Assembly: GCA_026705345.1 (NCBI GenBank)
Contig: JAPPAV010000063.1
Location: 25,956 to 89,955, forward strand
Direction of reading: 5' to 3'
Length of the DNA stretch: 64,000 bases
From: Gammaproteobacteria bacterium
GTDB taxonomy: Bacteria; Pseudomonadota; Gammaproteobacteria; Pseudomonadales; Azotimanducaceae
Every line of letters starts with the position of its first letter. Position 1 is the stretch's first letter. Made by a program: the position numbers and the translations under genes. A model generated the notes under the pieces. The model had not been told where the DNA came from, searched no databases, and saw only the letters and a program-made list of their open reading frames with translations. Shown here piece by piece: positions 15,479 through 25,684 of this stretch.

Positions 15479-18400
15479 CCAGCGGTACCCAGCGGATCGC
15501 GTCGGCGATCACCATCCCACCGTCGGTTTGGCTGGAGATTTCCAGGCGAACCTGCGTGGAGGCGAGCTCGAATTCGGCGACCTTGTTCCAGCCGGTCCTT
15601 GCAATCGCGCCGTCGAACGGTAGCGGTGTCGTCTTGCCGTTGGCCAGTAGCTTCATGTTGAAGGTGCCGAGAGGCGGGTAGGAACGGCTTCCCGAGGGGC
15701 GGTTGGGGATCGGGCAAGTAGAAATCCAGCCGCCAACGGCCCGGGGCGGGAAGGTCCGCCGCGAACACGGCCACTTGGCTGCCGTCGCCAGCCGGGGCCC
15801 CCGCCGCCGTATGCCGGTACCTGCCCCAACTGGTCGGATAGGAGACGCGGTACCACTCGCCGGGCGTAGTGGAATGGCCTGGCAATCCCTGGTCGAGGTC
15901 CGCAGTGTTTCCGCCGAACGTCTGCCGGGACCCGTCCGCGACCGGGTGCTGCCCGCCACGGCGTTCGACCGCGAACCCGGAGTCAAGATCGTCGACGACA
16001 ACACCTTCGACGGGTGGCAGCCAGACGCTCGGCCGCGCACCGGTCAGCGGCCTCGGAACCTGTGGGCTCGTTTCGTTGACGATGTCGATCCAGACCATGG
16101 CGCGGTTCAGCGCGAGGTACGGTTCCAGCCAAAGTTGGGCTGGCGCGTCGTCGGTGACCATCCCGAGTTCCATGGTCGTGTTGCCCGGTATCTGGATCGG
16201 GTCGGTCACCGTGGCTGGGTAGTCGCCCGTCGAAAGCCGCACAAGGCCGGGAACCCCTTCGCCGTTCCGGACATGCACGAGCGTCTGGAAGCGCACGTTT
16301 CCTTCGCGGTCGGCGATTTCGGAAACTCCCGCGTGGGATGTCACGAATCCGGGCAGTGCGACCTCGCTGATCCAGTCCCCGAGCAACGCCCCAAGGTCGA
16401 TTCCGGCCTGGGCTGCGGCGTCGTCGAAGTCATCTGCGTCGAATGCCGCACCGGTGTGCCGGTTGCGTAGCGCCGCCAGGAATCTCGCCGTCGACTGGCG
16501 CCCAACGCTGTCGCCGATGGACCGAAACGCGGCCTCGACGCGCAACGAGCGTGCCTCGACGGCGGTCCCGGGTTCACGTCGCATATCGAGATCCGCAAGC
16601 GACGCCCCGAGCAGACGTTCCCACGTGTTGGGGCGGCCGGGGAAGGGCAAGGTCGAACCGAATCCCGGGAGATAGGTTGGGGTCGATGCCGACAGAAAGC
16701 GAACCATGGGCATGAGGCGGATCCCGATGTCGTCTTCGACGTCGAACCAATACACGCTGTAGGCGCGCGAGAACGGGATGCTGTCGTCGTCTAGCAATGA
16801 TGCGGCAAGTTCCTCGACGATCTCGTCGAGGGCACTCGCCCCGGGGCCCATCGCGTGGGTATGGACCGTGGTGAGATTGCGGCCCACGCTCTCGGCCGCG
16901 TTGGCGCCCGGGTTTGGCGTGTGGAACCAGCCCTGGAGGATCACCCACTTCAGTTGTGCCAAGGACTCCGGATCGCTGGGAAAGGCGGGGTCGTCGTCGA
17001 ACCTGAAGTTGGCGTACGGGAAGCCGTGCTCTTTCAGCAACAGCACCCCCGGCAGTTCCATCACGGAGTCGAGTGCCCATCCCCCGCCGTACTCGCGCAG
17101 GTGCGTTGGAACCTCGACCAGACTGTAACCGTCGTAGGGGTAGGGGATGCCAAGCTCCTCCGCCTGCCCGAGCAACTCGGTGAGGCGTGACTCGAGCCGT
17201 TCGCGGGTGTCCGCCAGGGCGGCCACGGTGCCCAAATGGTCGGGGTGGAACAGGAGTTCGAGATCGACGCCCGCAATCCGGACCGCACGTCGTTCGAAAC
17301 GTCCGGCAATGATCGCGGTCTCCGGCACGGGCGCGCCAGGACGGAATCTAAACCGGCCTGCATCATCGGCTTCTCGACGTCCGGGTCCTGCGACCAGCCA
17401 GCCGTCGGGCACGGCCACGGACAGGTCAATGGTCGGCAGGTTGCCGCGCGATCCTCCATCGAGATTGGGACCGGGCACCGGCAGCCAGCGCAGTGCCGGC
17501 ATGAGTGCGACGTAGCGCGAGGCGAAAACGCCCGCCGACGTGCCGAGCCGCAGGATCTGGTTGCGCACCGTCTTGACCCGCCAGTCGATGGTGCTGTCGA
17601 GGTAGGCGAAATCGGCATCGGGCAACCCTTCGGCCTGCACCGCCAAGGTCACCGGCGATCCTGCGGCGAGTGGCTCGGGCAGTTCGACGTTCAGCAGCCC
17701 GAGTTCGTGGGCATACGGCGTTGCCTCGTTGTCCACCCGCAATGCCGCGACTTTGAGCCCGGGGTTGAAGCTGAAGACGAGAGCGGGCAGGTCGATGTGG
17801 GGCGGTGCGGTGAGTTGCATTTCGAGGTCGAGACCGAGCTCCCGACCGGGATTGATGTGCACAACGCCGCTGACGTGCCGCACTAGCGGGATCGGGGAGT
17901 TCCGCATTTGTTCGTGAGCCGCCAGCCAGGTGGCTCGCAAGTCGAGGTCGTCGATGCACCGTAGCGCCACGGTGCCGATGCCGCCGAACCCGAGGACGAC
18001 CAACAACGCGCCGAATAGCCCTCGAGTCGTTCGGGAAACGCCGTCGGGACGCCCATGCAATGCCGCCGTCCATACCAGTAACCCGCCGCCAACCAGGATC
18101 AGCGAACCCCGGTGCAGATACGTTTGCGCGTCCGCGAACCGGGGCGCCAGGTCCGATGCCCAGTTGTCGTGGATGTGGAGTAGCGAGACGGCTGGCAACA
18201 GGTACACGGGAACGTGCGCCTCCGCCCACATGTGCAAGCCGAGCATTGGCAATGCGACGATGGCGACGACGAGCCGGTTGCCAAGGACGGCAACGAGCAG
18301 CAGTACCATGGCGCACCACGCCACCAAGGCCGGAATAGCATCCACAAGAAGGAAGGTGAGCATCGCCACGGGTTCGATGGGGTAGACGGCCCACCCGATT

Positions 18401-18849
18401 GCGCCGCCGACGGTGGCGGCGACCTGGAGCAGGACCGACACGGCGAAGAGCGCCGCCAGGGTCGCCACCGCCACACCGCAAAGCCGCCCGGCGAACAGGC
18501 CCAGATTCGACACCGGGCGCGAATCTAAGGCTTCGCGAATTCCGCTCTGCTCGTCCCGGTGACGGGTGTCGAACGCCAGGGATACAACGGCGGCCATGAA
18601 CAACCAGAGCACGTAGTTGTTGATGTCGGCCCACGCAAACCGGGGCAGCAATTCGATCCGAGAGACGGACCCCGGGAAGCTGTGGTGGGAGTACGAGTGG
18701 AAGTAGAACGCCGATCCCACCAAGCCGGCGGCAAGCGCCACGATCACCCAGGTTCGAGCAAGGCGCCGCAAGGTTCGGAGTTCGGCCAACGCGATGGCGA
18801 GCGATCCGCTGAGACTTCGCGTTCGACTCAATTCGATCATCGGCGTCAC
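15435..18849 (-). CDS. Tandem paralogue 3 of 4 (same architecture), frameshifted near its 3' end
   Basis: This copy has the same layout as its neighbours: membrane segments in about residues 30-330, a beta-rich ectodomain, LLLKEHGFPY near residue 605, and a golvesin-like end. The frame that starts at 18849 (GTG; an ATG is at 18840) loses homology after LPDPQPPLGKP near base 15690 and runs to 15412. The expected ending, SYPPLGTFNMK through VIADAIRW, continues in another frame to a stop at 15435. One extra base (or two missing) between about 15675 and 15700 explains this. It is either a true frameshift that removes the last 85 or so residues of the C-terminal domain or an assembly error. The start lies nine bases after the stop of the preceding copy. 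Confidence 0.82.
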
Positions 18850-18858
18850 TTGAACCGG

Positions 18859-21800
18859 CTAGTCCAGCGGTACCCAGCGGATCGCGTCGGCGATTACCAT
18901 CTCGCCGTCAGTCCGGTTGGAAATCTCGAGACGCACCTCGTGCGTAGTGAATTCGAACTCGCCGATCTTGTTCCACCCCGTGTCCGCCGCGGCGCCGTCG
19001 AAGTCGACACGCGTCGGCTTGCCATCCGCGACGAGTGTCATGTCGAAGGAGCCCAGCGTGCCGTACATGGTCGTCGTACCCCATCCCATGTGCGCTTCCC
19101 GTTTCGGCACATGGAAGTCCAGCCGCCATCGGCCGGGCGTCGGCAATCGGGCGCTGAAGGCCGCCACCTCGCTACCGTCGCCACTACGTGCCCCCGCCAC
19201 CGTACGGCGATACTTGCCCCAGCCCGACAGGATACTGGCGCGGGTCCATTCGCCCGGTTCCCGATCCCACGCCGGTAGCCCTTGATCGAATTCGCGGGTG
19301 TCCGGTCCCGTCGATGCCGTTCCGCCGAGTCGCGTGTCCTCGCGACGGCGCTCTACGGAAAAACCGGGATCGAGGTCGTCGATCACGATCCCCACCGGTG
19401 TTGCGGGCAACCACGTGCTCGATCGTGCGCCGACGAAGGGCTCGCGGGTCGCGAGATCGTGCTCGTCGAAGGCTCCCAGGTCGATCAGGAGGGGGATGCG
19501 GTTCAGAGCGAGGTACGGCTCGAGCAGGACAGTCTGCGGCGATTCGGCGCTCAGTATGCCGATTTCAACGGTGGTGTTGCCATCGAGGCGGGCCGGCTCG
19601 CTGCGAGGATTCTGCGGACCGATGCCCAAGGAAAGGCGAACGAGACCCGGTGTCGGCTCGTCGTTCCTGACGTGCACGCGGATCTCGTATTGCGGTTGCG
19701 CATCGGCTTGCCGGGCGACGCGCTGGACTTCGGCGCGGGATGCGACGAAACCGGGCAGCGCGGTGTCGTTCAGCCAGTCGCCGACCAACCGCTCGATATC
19801 GACACCCGTTGCCCCGACGGCTGCTGCGAATGCGGCCGCGTCGTAGGTGCTATCGCCACGACCGCGCAGGGTCGCCAGCAGCGTGGCGGTGCGATCCCTT
19901 CCCAGCCCGTCGGCAATCGAATGCGCGACGGCTTTGGCGCGCAACGCGAACGCACCGATGGCCCGCCGGGGGTCCGTGCCGAAGTCCATCTCGGCGAGGG
20001 ACGCGCCGAGTGCCCGCTCCCAAACCGACGATTGGGCAACGAAGGCCGGGCGGAATCCGGTCCAATCGCTGCTATCGCTCGCGAGTCCGTCGATCATCTG
20101 CACGACGGTGGCACCGAAACCGGCATCCGCGTTCGCCAAGTGCGCCGTGTACATCGATGGGTTGGCGAGCCTCAACGTGTTGGGGTTCCTGAAGAGTTCG
20201 CGAGCGAGTTCCTCGCCAACGTAGTCCAGCGCGTGTGCGCCGGGGCCGTCTGCTGCGCTGGCGAAACTCACGAGATTTCGAGACCACGCGCGTAATGCGC
20301 TGCCGCTCGTGAAATCGTTCGAGAACATCCATTCGAGCCGCTGGATCTTCACCGCGTCCAATCCGCCGGGGTAGTTGGCGAACTGGCTTGGATCGTTGTA
20401 GAGCTGGACGTTGGCGTACGGGAAACCGTGTTCCTTGATGAGCAGGAGGCCGGGCAATGCCGATGTCGTGTCGAGCCAATGGCCGCCGCCGTATTCGCGC
20501 AGGTGGGCGGGGACCTCGACGACGCTGAAGCCCGTGTACGGATAGGGGATTCCAAACGCTTCTGCATCGCGGAAGATCTGTTCGAGGCGCGACCGCAAAC
20601 GCTCGGTCACGTTCGCGTAGTAGTCGAGGTTGCGCAGATGGGCCGGGTGGAGCAGGAGCTCGAGCTCGACGCCGTCCACCTCCATGGCGCGGCGTTCGAA
20701 GCGCGCCGCGAAGAGCCCCAGCTTCGGCACGCCCGCCCCCGGGCGGAATCGGTACCGGCCGGTACCGAGCGTTTCGCGCCGGCCGGGTGCCGCGACGAGC
20801 CACCCCCCGGGGACGTCGACGGTCAGTTCGACCGTCGGAGCGTGCCCGCGGGATGCGTCGTCGAGGTTCGCGCCGGGGACGGGTAGCCAGCGTATTGCGG
20901 GCATCAGGGCAACGTAGTCGTTTTCGAAGATTCCGCCCGCGGTACCCAGCCAGAGAATCGCGTTGCGGCTCGACTCGCGACGCCAGTCGACGACGCTGTC
21001 CAGGTAGGCGAAGTCCGGGTCGGGGATGCCCGAGGCTTGCAGGGTCAACCTGACCTCGGTTCCCGACGCCAACGGTGCGCCCGGTCGCACTCGGAGCACG
21101 CCGTCCTCGTGCTGGAACGACGTCGCGATGTCGTCGAGGCGCAGACCGGCGACTTCGAGACCGGGGTTGAAGCTGAAGAGAAGCGTGGATAGATCCTCTG
21201 GTGCTTGCACCGACATCTCGAGATCGAGGCGCAGGTTTTGCCCCGGGTCGATGGCGACGCTAGCCGCCAGGTGCTCGATTCGAGGCACGGGTTCGTTGGC
21301 TGACGCTTGGTGGGCGGCGAGCCAAGCGTCACGCAACTGAATCCGGTCGATGCAGCCCACGACCACAGTCCCGATGCCGAGCGCCCCGAGCGCCGCTGGC
21401 AGGATACCGAGCAGCAACCGCGAGTTGCGCGAACGCCCGTCGGGTCGCGGGTACAGCGCGGCGGTCCAGATCGTAAAGCCAGCCGCGAGCACGAGCATGG
21501 AAGCCCGGTACAGGAAGGTCGCCAGGTCGGGCAGGCGAGGTGCCAAGTCCGAAGCCCAGTTGTCGTGGATATAGAGGAGCGACACGGCGGGAAGCAGGTA
21601 GCCGGGCACTTGCGCGAAGGTCCACATGTGGACGCCGATCAAACCGAGCGCCGCGACGGCGACGGCCAGCCGATTGCGCAGACCGGCGGCGATTGCGAAC
21701 ACGATGCCGCACCAGAGGATCAACCCGGGTACGGCGTCCAGGAAGAAGAACACGAACGTCGCCACCGGTTCGATGGGATCGACCCCCCATCCAACCGCCC

Positions 21801-22233
21801 GCCCGATCGTTCCCATGGCCTGGATCAGGAGCAAGACACCGAAAAGGGGCAGACAGATGGCGAGCACGACGGCGCAGAGCCGACCGCCGACCAATGCCAT
21901 GTTGGAGAGGGGTCGCGAGTCCACCGTCTCCGCGACCCGTTCGCGTTGGTCCCGGTGGCGCAGGTCGAAGGCGAGGAAGACCATTGCCGCCATGAAGAAC
22001 CACAGCACGTAGCTGTTGAAATACGCGGTCGTGAACCGCGGCAGTGCGTTTCCGACGTTCAAGGAGGAGAACGACGACGTCGCGTGCAGATAGGAGTAGT
22101 ACCAATAGGCCGTGCCGACGACGACGATGCCGAGGGCCAGGAAAACCCACGTGCGCACAAGCCGGCGCAGAGTGCGCAGTTCGGCGAGGGCGACCGCGAG
22201 CCATTCGAACAATCCGGGCGGGAGTGAACGCAT
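18859..22233 (-). CDS. Tandem paralogue 2 of 4: membrane / degenerate M1-like / golvesin-like protein
   Basis: 1124 residues. Membrane segments are visible at about 28-48 (TWVFLALGIVVVGTAYWYY), 78-97, 118-140, 165-185, 190-210 and two or three more before residue 330, separated by the conserved DSRPLSN loop. The ectodomain contains LLFSFNPGLEV, PYPYTGFSVVEVPAHLR, YGGGHWLD and LLIKEHGFPY (near 596) and lacks HExxH. A second long helical part carries SVWERALGASLAEMD and GDWLNDTALPGF, shared with the other copies. Golvesin-like residues from about 990 end in EMVIADAIRW. It starts six bases after the stop of copy 1 and stops nine bases before copy 3, a tight operon. No ABC ATPase is encoded with it. 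Confidence 0.86.
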   Translation of the reverse strand: MRSLPPGLFEWLAVALAELRTLRRLVRTWVFLALGIVVVGTAYWYYSYLHATSSFSSLNVGNALPRFTTAYFNSYVLWFFMAAMVFLAFDLRHRDQRERVAETVDSRPLSNMALVGGRLCAVVLAICLPLFGVLLLIQAMGTIGRAVGWGVDPIEPVATFVFFFLDAVPGLILWCGIVFAIAAGLRNRLAVAVAALGLIGVHMWTFAQVPGYLLPAVSLLYIHDNWASDLAPRLPDLATFLYRASMLVLAAGFTIWTAALYPRPDGRSRNSRLLLGILPAALGALGIGTVVVGCIDRIQLRDAWLAAHQASANEPVPRIEHLAASVAIDPGQNLRLDLEMSVQAPEDLSTLLFSFNPGLEVAGLRLDDIATSFQHEDGVLRVRPGAPLASGTEVRLTLQASGIPDPDFAYLDSVVDWRRESSRNAILWLGTAGGIFENDYVALMPAIRWLPVPGANLDDASRGHAPTVELTVDVPGGWLVAAPGRRETLGTGRYRFRPGAGVPKLGLFAARFERRAMEVDGVELELLLHPAHLRNLDYYANVTERLRSRLEQIFRDAEAFGIPYPYTGFSVVEVPAHLREYGGGHWLDTTSALPGLLLIKEHGFPYANVQLYNDPSQFANYPGGLDAVKIQRLEWMFSNDFTSGSALRAWSRNLVSFASAADGPGAHALDYVGEELARELFRNPNTLRLANPSMYTAHLANADAGFGATVVQMIDGLASDSSDWTGFRPAFVAQSSVWERALGASLAEMDFGTDPRRAIGAFALRAKAVAHSIADGLGRDRTATLLATLRGRGDSTYDAAAFAAAVGATGVDIERLVGDWLNDTALPGFVASRAEVQRVARQADAQPQYEIRVHVRNDEPTPGLVRLSLGIGPQNPRSEPARLDGNTTVEIGILSAESPQTVLLEPYLALNRIPLLIDLGAFDEHDLATREPFVGARSSTWLPATPVGIVIDDLDPGFSVERRREDTRLGGTASTGPDTREFDQGLPAWDREPGEWTRASILSGWGKYRRTVAGARSGDGSEVAAFSARLPTPGRWRLDFHVPKREAHMGWGTTTMYGTLGSFDMTLVADGKPTRVDFDGAAADTGWNKIGEFEFTTHEVRLEISNRTDGEMVIADAIRWVPLD

Positions 22234-22239
22234 CGCCGA

Positions 22240-25200
22240 TCAGTCCAGCGGCGCCCAACGGATCGCATCCGCGATCACCATTTCGCCGTCGGTTCGGCTG
22301 GAGATCTCGAGTCGCACCGTGGTCGAGCCGAATTCGAACTCGCCGACCTTGTTCCAGCCGGGTTCAGCCGCCGCGCCGTCGAAGGTGATGGGAGTCCTCT
22401 TCCCATCCGCGACGAGAGTCATGCCGTAGGAACCGAGCGAGCCGTAGGCCCGGGGCACGCCTTGGACGTCGGGTGCCGGATTCGGCAGGTGGTAGCCCAG
22501 TTGCCAACGGCCCGGCTGGGGCAACTCGGCTGCGAACACCGCAACTTGAGATCCGTCGCCCGCGACGGCTCCAGCGACGGTGTGCCGGTACTTGCCCCAG
22601 CTCGAACCGAGCGTGGTTCGACTCCACTCGCCCGGTGTGCGCGTATATGTCGGCAATCCCTGGTCGAGTTGCCGTTGATCGGGGCCTGCGTCAGCCGCAT
22701 GCCAGGGCTTGAGATTGGCTGGATCGCCGCGTGTCTCAACCGTGAATCCGCCGTCGAGGTCGTCGATGACGATGCCCCGAGGGTGCTCGGGCATCCAGGA
22801 ACTGGGCTCGACACCGACAAACGGTTCGCGATCCAACGGGTTTTCTTCGTCGATGTCGTCATCGAGTGCAACCGGCACGCTCGTACGGTTCCGCGATAGG
22901 TACGGTTCCACCCAAAGCCGAATCGGCGGTCTCGCGGTTACCACTCCGATGTCCACCGACGTGTTACCGGGGATACGGATTGGCTCGGTCGAACGCCCCG
23001 TGAAACGAGGCGTCACGCGGATCAACCCGGCGACCGGCTCGTCGTTGCGAACGCTGACACGCGTCTCGTAGCGGGGCGCGCCGTCGTCGTCGGCGACGCG
23101 AACCGTCTGGGCGGGAGACGCGATGAAGCCCGGCAGCGCGGCGTCGTTTAGCCAGTCGCCGAGCAGGCGGTCGGGGTCGGCGCCGACCTCGGCGAGCGCT
23201 GCCGCGAGATCGTCAGCGTCGTACGCGGCACCGGTGTGGTGGTGGCGCAGTGTGGCCAGCAGCATGGCGGTACGCTCGTGGCCGAGACTGTCGAGGATGG
23301 CGTTGGCCGCGGCATCGCCGCGCAGCGTGTGCGCCTCCATCGCCCGTCTCGGATCCCGTTCCATGTCCATACCCGTAAGGGATGCTCCGATAACGCGTTG
23401 CCACACCAGGGGGTCTGAGTAGTCCAGCGAGTAGCGGAAGCCATTCCAGTCGGGTGACACGGGCGCGAGCAACGTCTCCGCCATTCCGGTCACAGTGACA
23501 CCGAACCCGGCTTCGATGTCCCGGACGTGCGCGGTGAAGCTGCCATCGATCGGCAGCACCAAGCTGGGATTGGCCAACAGCGCCTGGCCCAGTTTCTGAC
23601 AGACGTGGTCCAACGCAAGGGCGCCAGGGCCGGAAGCGGACGTCTGGAAGGAAACCAGATTCCGGGCGACCCCCCTGAGCACGTGCGAGCTGTTCTCATC
23701 CATGCTCAATCCCAATTCCACCATCATCGCCAGCATCTCCGGTGTACCTCGGTCACCGAACCGGGCGAAATTCACGTAAGGAAAGCCCGGTTCCTTCAGC
23801 AACAGCATGCCGGGCAATTCCAAGACGGTATCGAGCCGCCATCCGCCACCGTACGCCTGCAGGTGCGCGGGCACCTCAACCACCGAGAAGCCGTCGTAGG
23901 GATAGGCGATGCCAAGATGGGCTGGCTCGTTGACGAGCGACGCGAGGCGGGATCGGAGCGGTTCCACGATGTCGGCCAACACCCGGAGGTTCTTCAAGTG
24001 TCCGGGATGGAGCAGAACCTCGAACTCGACGTCCTCGAGTTCGATCATGCGCCGCTCGAAACGTGCCGCCAGTAGGGCCACCTGGGACACGGGCGCCGGT
24101 GGACGGAAGCGAAACCGGCCGTCGGCGTTGGCCACACGCCGCCCCGGGCCCGCGACCAGCCAGCCGTCCGGAACGTCAACCGTTAGATCGATGGTCGGAA
24201 AGTGGCCTTGGGATGCCCCGGTGAGATTCGGTCCGGGCGCGGGCAGCCAACGCAGACCCGGCATCAAGGCGACATAGCGCCGCTCGAATATGCTGGCTGC
24301 CGTCCCGAGCCAGAGAATCTGGTTTCGAGCCAACTCGGCCCGCCAATCGACGGCGCTGTCGAGATAGGCGAAGTCCGGGTCGGGTATGCCGCTCGCACTC
24401 AGTTTCAGCGAGGCCGGTGATCCACTGGAGAGCGGCATGGTGGGCTCGACCGTCAACAGGCCCGACTCGTGCCGGAAGGGCGTCTCCCGATCGTCGAGCC
24501 ACAGCGCCGCGACGCGAAGACCGGGATTGAAGCTGAACAAGAGGACGTCGAGGTCTTGCTGCGACGGCGTCTCGATCAGCAATTCGAGATCGAGGCGCAA
24601 CTCCCGGCCTGGATCGATGTCGACGTCCCCCGCGACGTGCCGCAGCAACGGGATCGCCTGGCCAGAGGCTGCTTCGTGTGCGACGAGCCAGGTACCGCGC
24701 AACTGGAACTGGTCCACGCATCGTGCAACCACGGTGGCGAATCCGGCGACGCCGAGGATTGCGAACACAGCACCCGACAACCAACGCCGTCGGCTCGAAC
24801 CCCCGTCCGGGCGTCTATAGGACGCGGCTGCCCACGCCACGAAAGCCGCTGCAAGTAGGAGCATCGACGTGCGCTGCAGCACCGTTGGCGCTTCGGGAAA
24901 TCGTGGCGCCAGGTCCGATGCCCAGTTGTCGTGGATGTAGTGCAGCGAGACGGCGGGAAGCAGATAGGCGGGAACGAACGCGTAGCACCACATGTGCGCC
25001 CCGAGCAACGCTAACGCGGTTACGGCGACAACCAGGCGATTGGGCACCACGACGGCGAGGAACGCCACGATGGCGCCCCACAGTGTCAACGCCGGGATGC
25101 TGTCGACCAACAGCAACATCGCCGCCATCACGCCTTCGAGCGGGTGGCCGGCCCAACCCATCGCCCTGCCGACGGTTGCAGAGATCTGGATCAGGAGCAG

Positions 25201-25608
25201 GGCGGTGACGAGAACGACAAGGATGGCGGCCACCGTGGCGAACAATCGGCCGCCGAGCAGGACCAGGTTGGAGAACGGGCGTGAATCCAGCGCTTCCCCA
25301 ATGCGTTCGCGTTCGTCCTGGCCGCGGGCGTCGAACGAAACGAAGACGACGGCAGCCATGAAGAACCAGAGGATGTAGCTCGCGAAATACGGCGTTGCGA
25401 ACCTCGGCAGGATCGTCGCGTCCAAGTCCGGCATGCGGTTTTGGATGTAGGAGTAGTAGACGTACGCGGCGGCAATGACGGCGATGCCGAGGAAGGCGAA
25501 GACCCAGAACCGGGCCAGCCGCCGCAACGATCGGAATTGGGCGGCCACGACGGCGCGACAGTGGTGCAGACCTTGCCGGAAGTCCGAATGGGTCACTACA
25601 TCGAGCAT
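22240..25608 (-). CDS. Tandem paralogue 1 of 4: membrane / degenerate M1-like / golvesin-like protein
   Basis: 1122 residues, the first gene of the four-gene operon; a GGGAGG stretch lies 11 bases before its ATG. The topology and domain order are those of the following copies. The otherwise shared EHGFPY reads EPGFPY here (LLLKEPGFPY near residue 601), so the single remaining histidine of that motif is also lost. VVEVPAHLQAYGGG, GDWLNDAALPGF and VIADAIRW are retained. ABC-2/M1 fusion proteins are known, normally with an intact zinc site and an ABC ATPase partner. Here both are absent, so a structural, binding or chaperone-like role at the membrane is more likely than proteolysis. The operon promoter should lie in the 76 bases shared with the divergent SRPBCC-PDZ gene. 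Confidence 0.86.
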   Translation of the reverse strand: MLDVVTHSDFRQGLHHCRAVVAAQFRSLRRLARFWVFAFLGIAVIAAAYVYYSYIQNRMPDLDATILPRFATPYFASYILWFFMAAVVFVSFDARGQDERERIGEALDSRPFSNLVLLGGRLFATVAAILVVLVTALLLIQISATVGRAMGWAGHPLEGVMAAMLLLVDSIPALTLWGAIVAFLAVVVPNRLVVAVTALALLGAHMWCYAFVPAYLLPAVSLHYIHDNWASDLAPRFPEAPTVLQRTSMLLLAAAFVAWAAASYRRPDGGSSRRRWLSGAVFAILGVAGFATVVARCVDQFQLRGTWLVAHEAASGQAIPLLRHVAGDVDIDPGRELRLDLELLIETPSQQDLDVLLFSFNPGLRVAALWLDDRETPFRHESGLLTVEPTMPLSSGSPASLKLSASGIPDPDFAYLDSAVDWRAELARNQILWLGTAASIFERRYVALMPGLRWLPAPGPNLTGASQGHFPTIDLTVDVPDGWLVAGPGRRVANADGRFRFRPPAPVSQVALLAARFERRMIELEDVEFEVLLHPGHLKNLRVLADIVEPLRSRLASLVNEPAHLGIAYPYDGFSVVEVPAHLQAYGGGWRLDTVLELPGMLLLKEPGFPYVNFARFGDRGTPEMLAMMVELGLSMDENSSHVLRGVARNLVSFQTSASGPGALALDHVCQKLGQALLANPSLVLPIDGSFTAHVRDIEAGFGVTVTGMAETLLAPVSPDWNGFRYSLDYSDPLVWQRVIGASLTGMDMERDPRRAMEAHTLRGDAAANAILDSLGHERTAMLLATLRHHHTGAAYDADDLAAALAEVGADPDRLLGDWLNDAALPGFIASPAQTVRVADDDGAPRYETRVSVRNDEPVAGLIRVTPRFTGRSTEPIRIPGNTSVDIGVVTARPPIRLWVEPYLSRNRTSVPVALDDDIDEENPLDREPFVGVEPSSWMPEHPRGIVIDDLDGGFTVETRGDPANLKPWHAADAGPDQRQLDQGLPTYTRTPGEWSRTTLGSSWGKYRHTVAGAVAGDGSQVAVFAAELPQPGRWQLGYHLPNPAPDVQGVPRAYGSLGSYGMTLVADGKRTPITFDGAAAEPGWNKVGEFEFGSTTVRLEISSRTDGEMVIADAIRWAPLD

Positions 25609-25684
25609 GAACTATGATGCCTCCCATCTCACCGAGCCCGGAAGCTTAAGCCGTCGGGCCTAAAGTAGTACCTCACGCTACGGG

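Noticed and set aside
16574..18634. Long Arg-rich frames inside the tandem paralogue genes (for example 17426-18634)
   Set aside because: They are antisense or out-of-frame shadows expected in GC-rich DNA; the main frames carry all the conserved motifs.
12065..25608. Active M1 metalloprotease or complete ABC transporter
   Set aside because: No HExxH motif is visible in any of the four proteins and no ATP-binding subunit is encoded in the operon.
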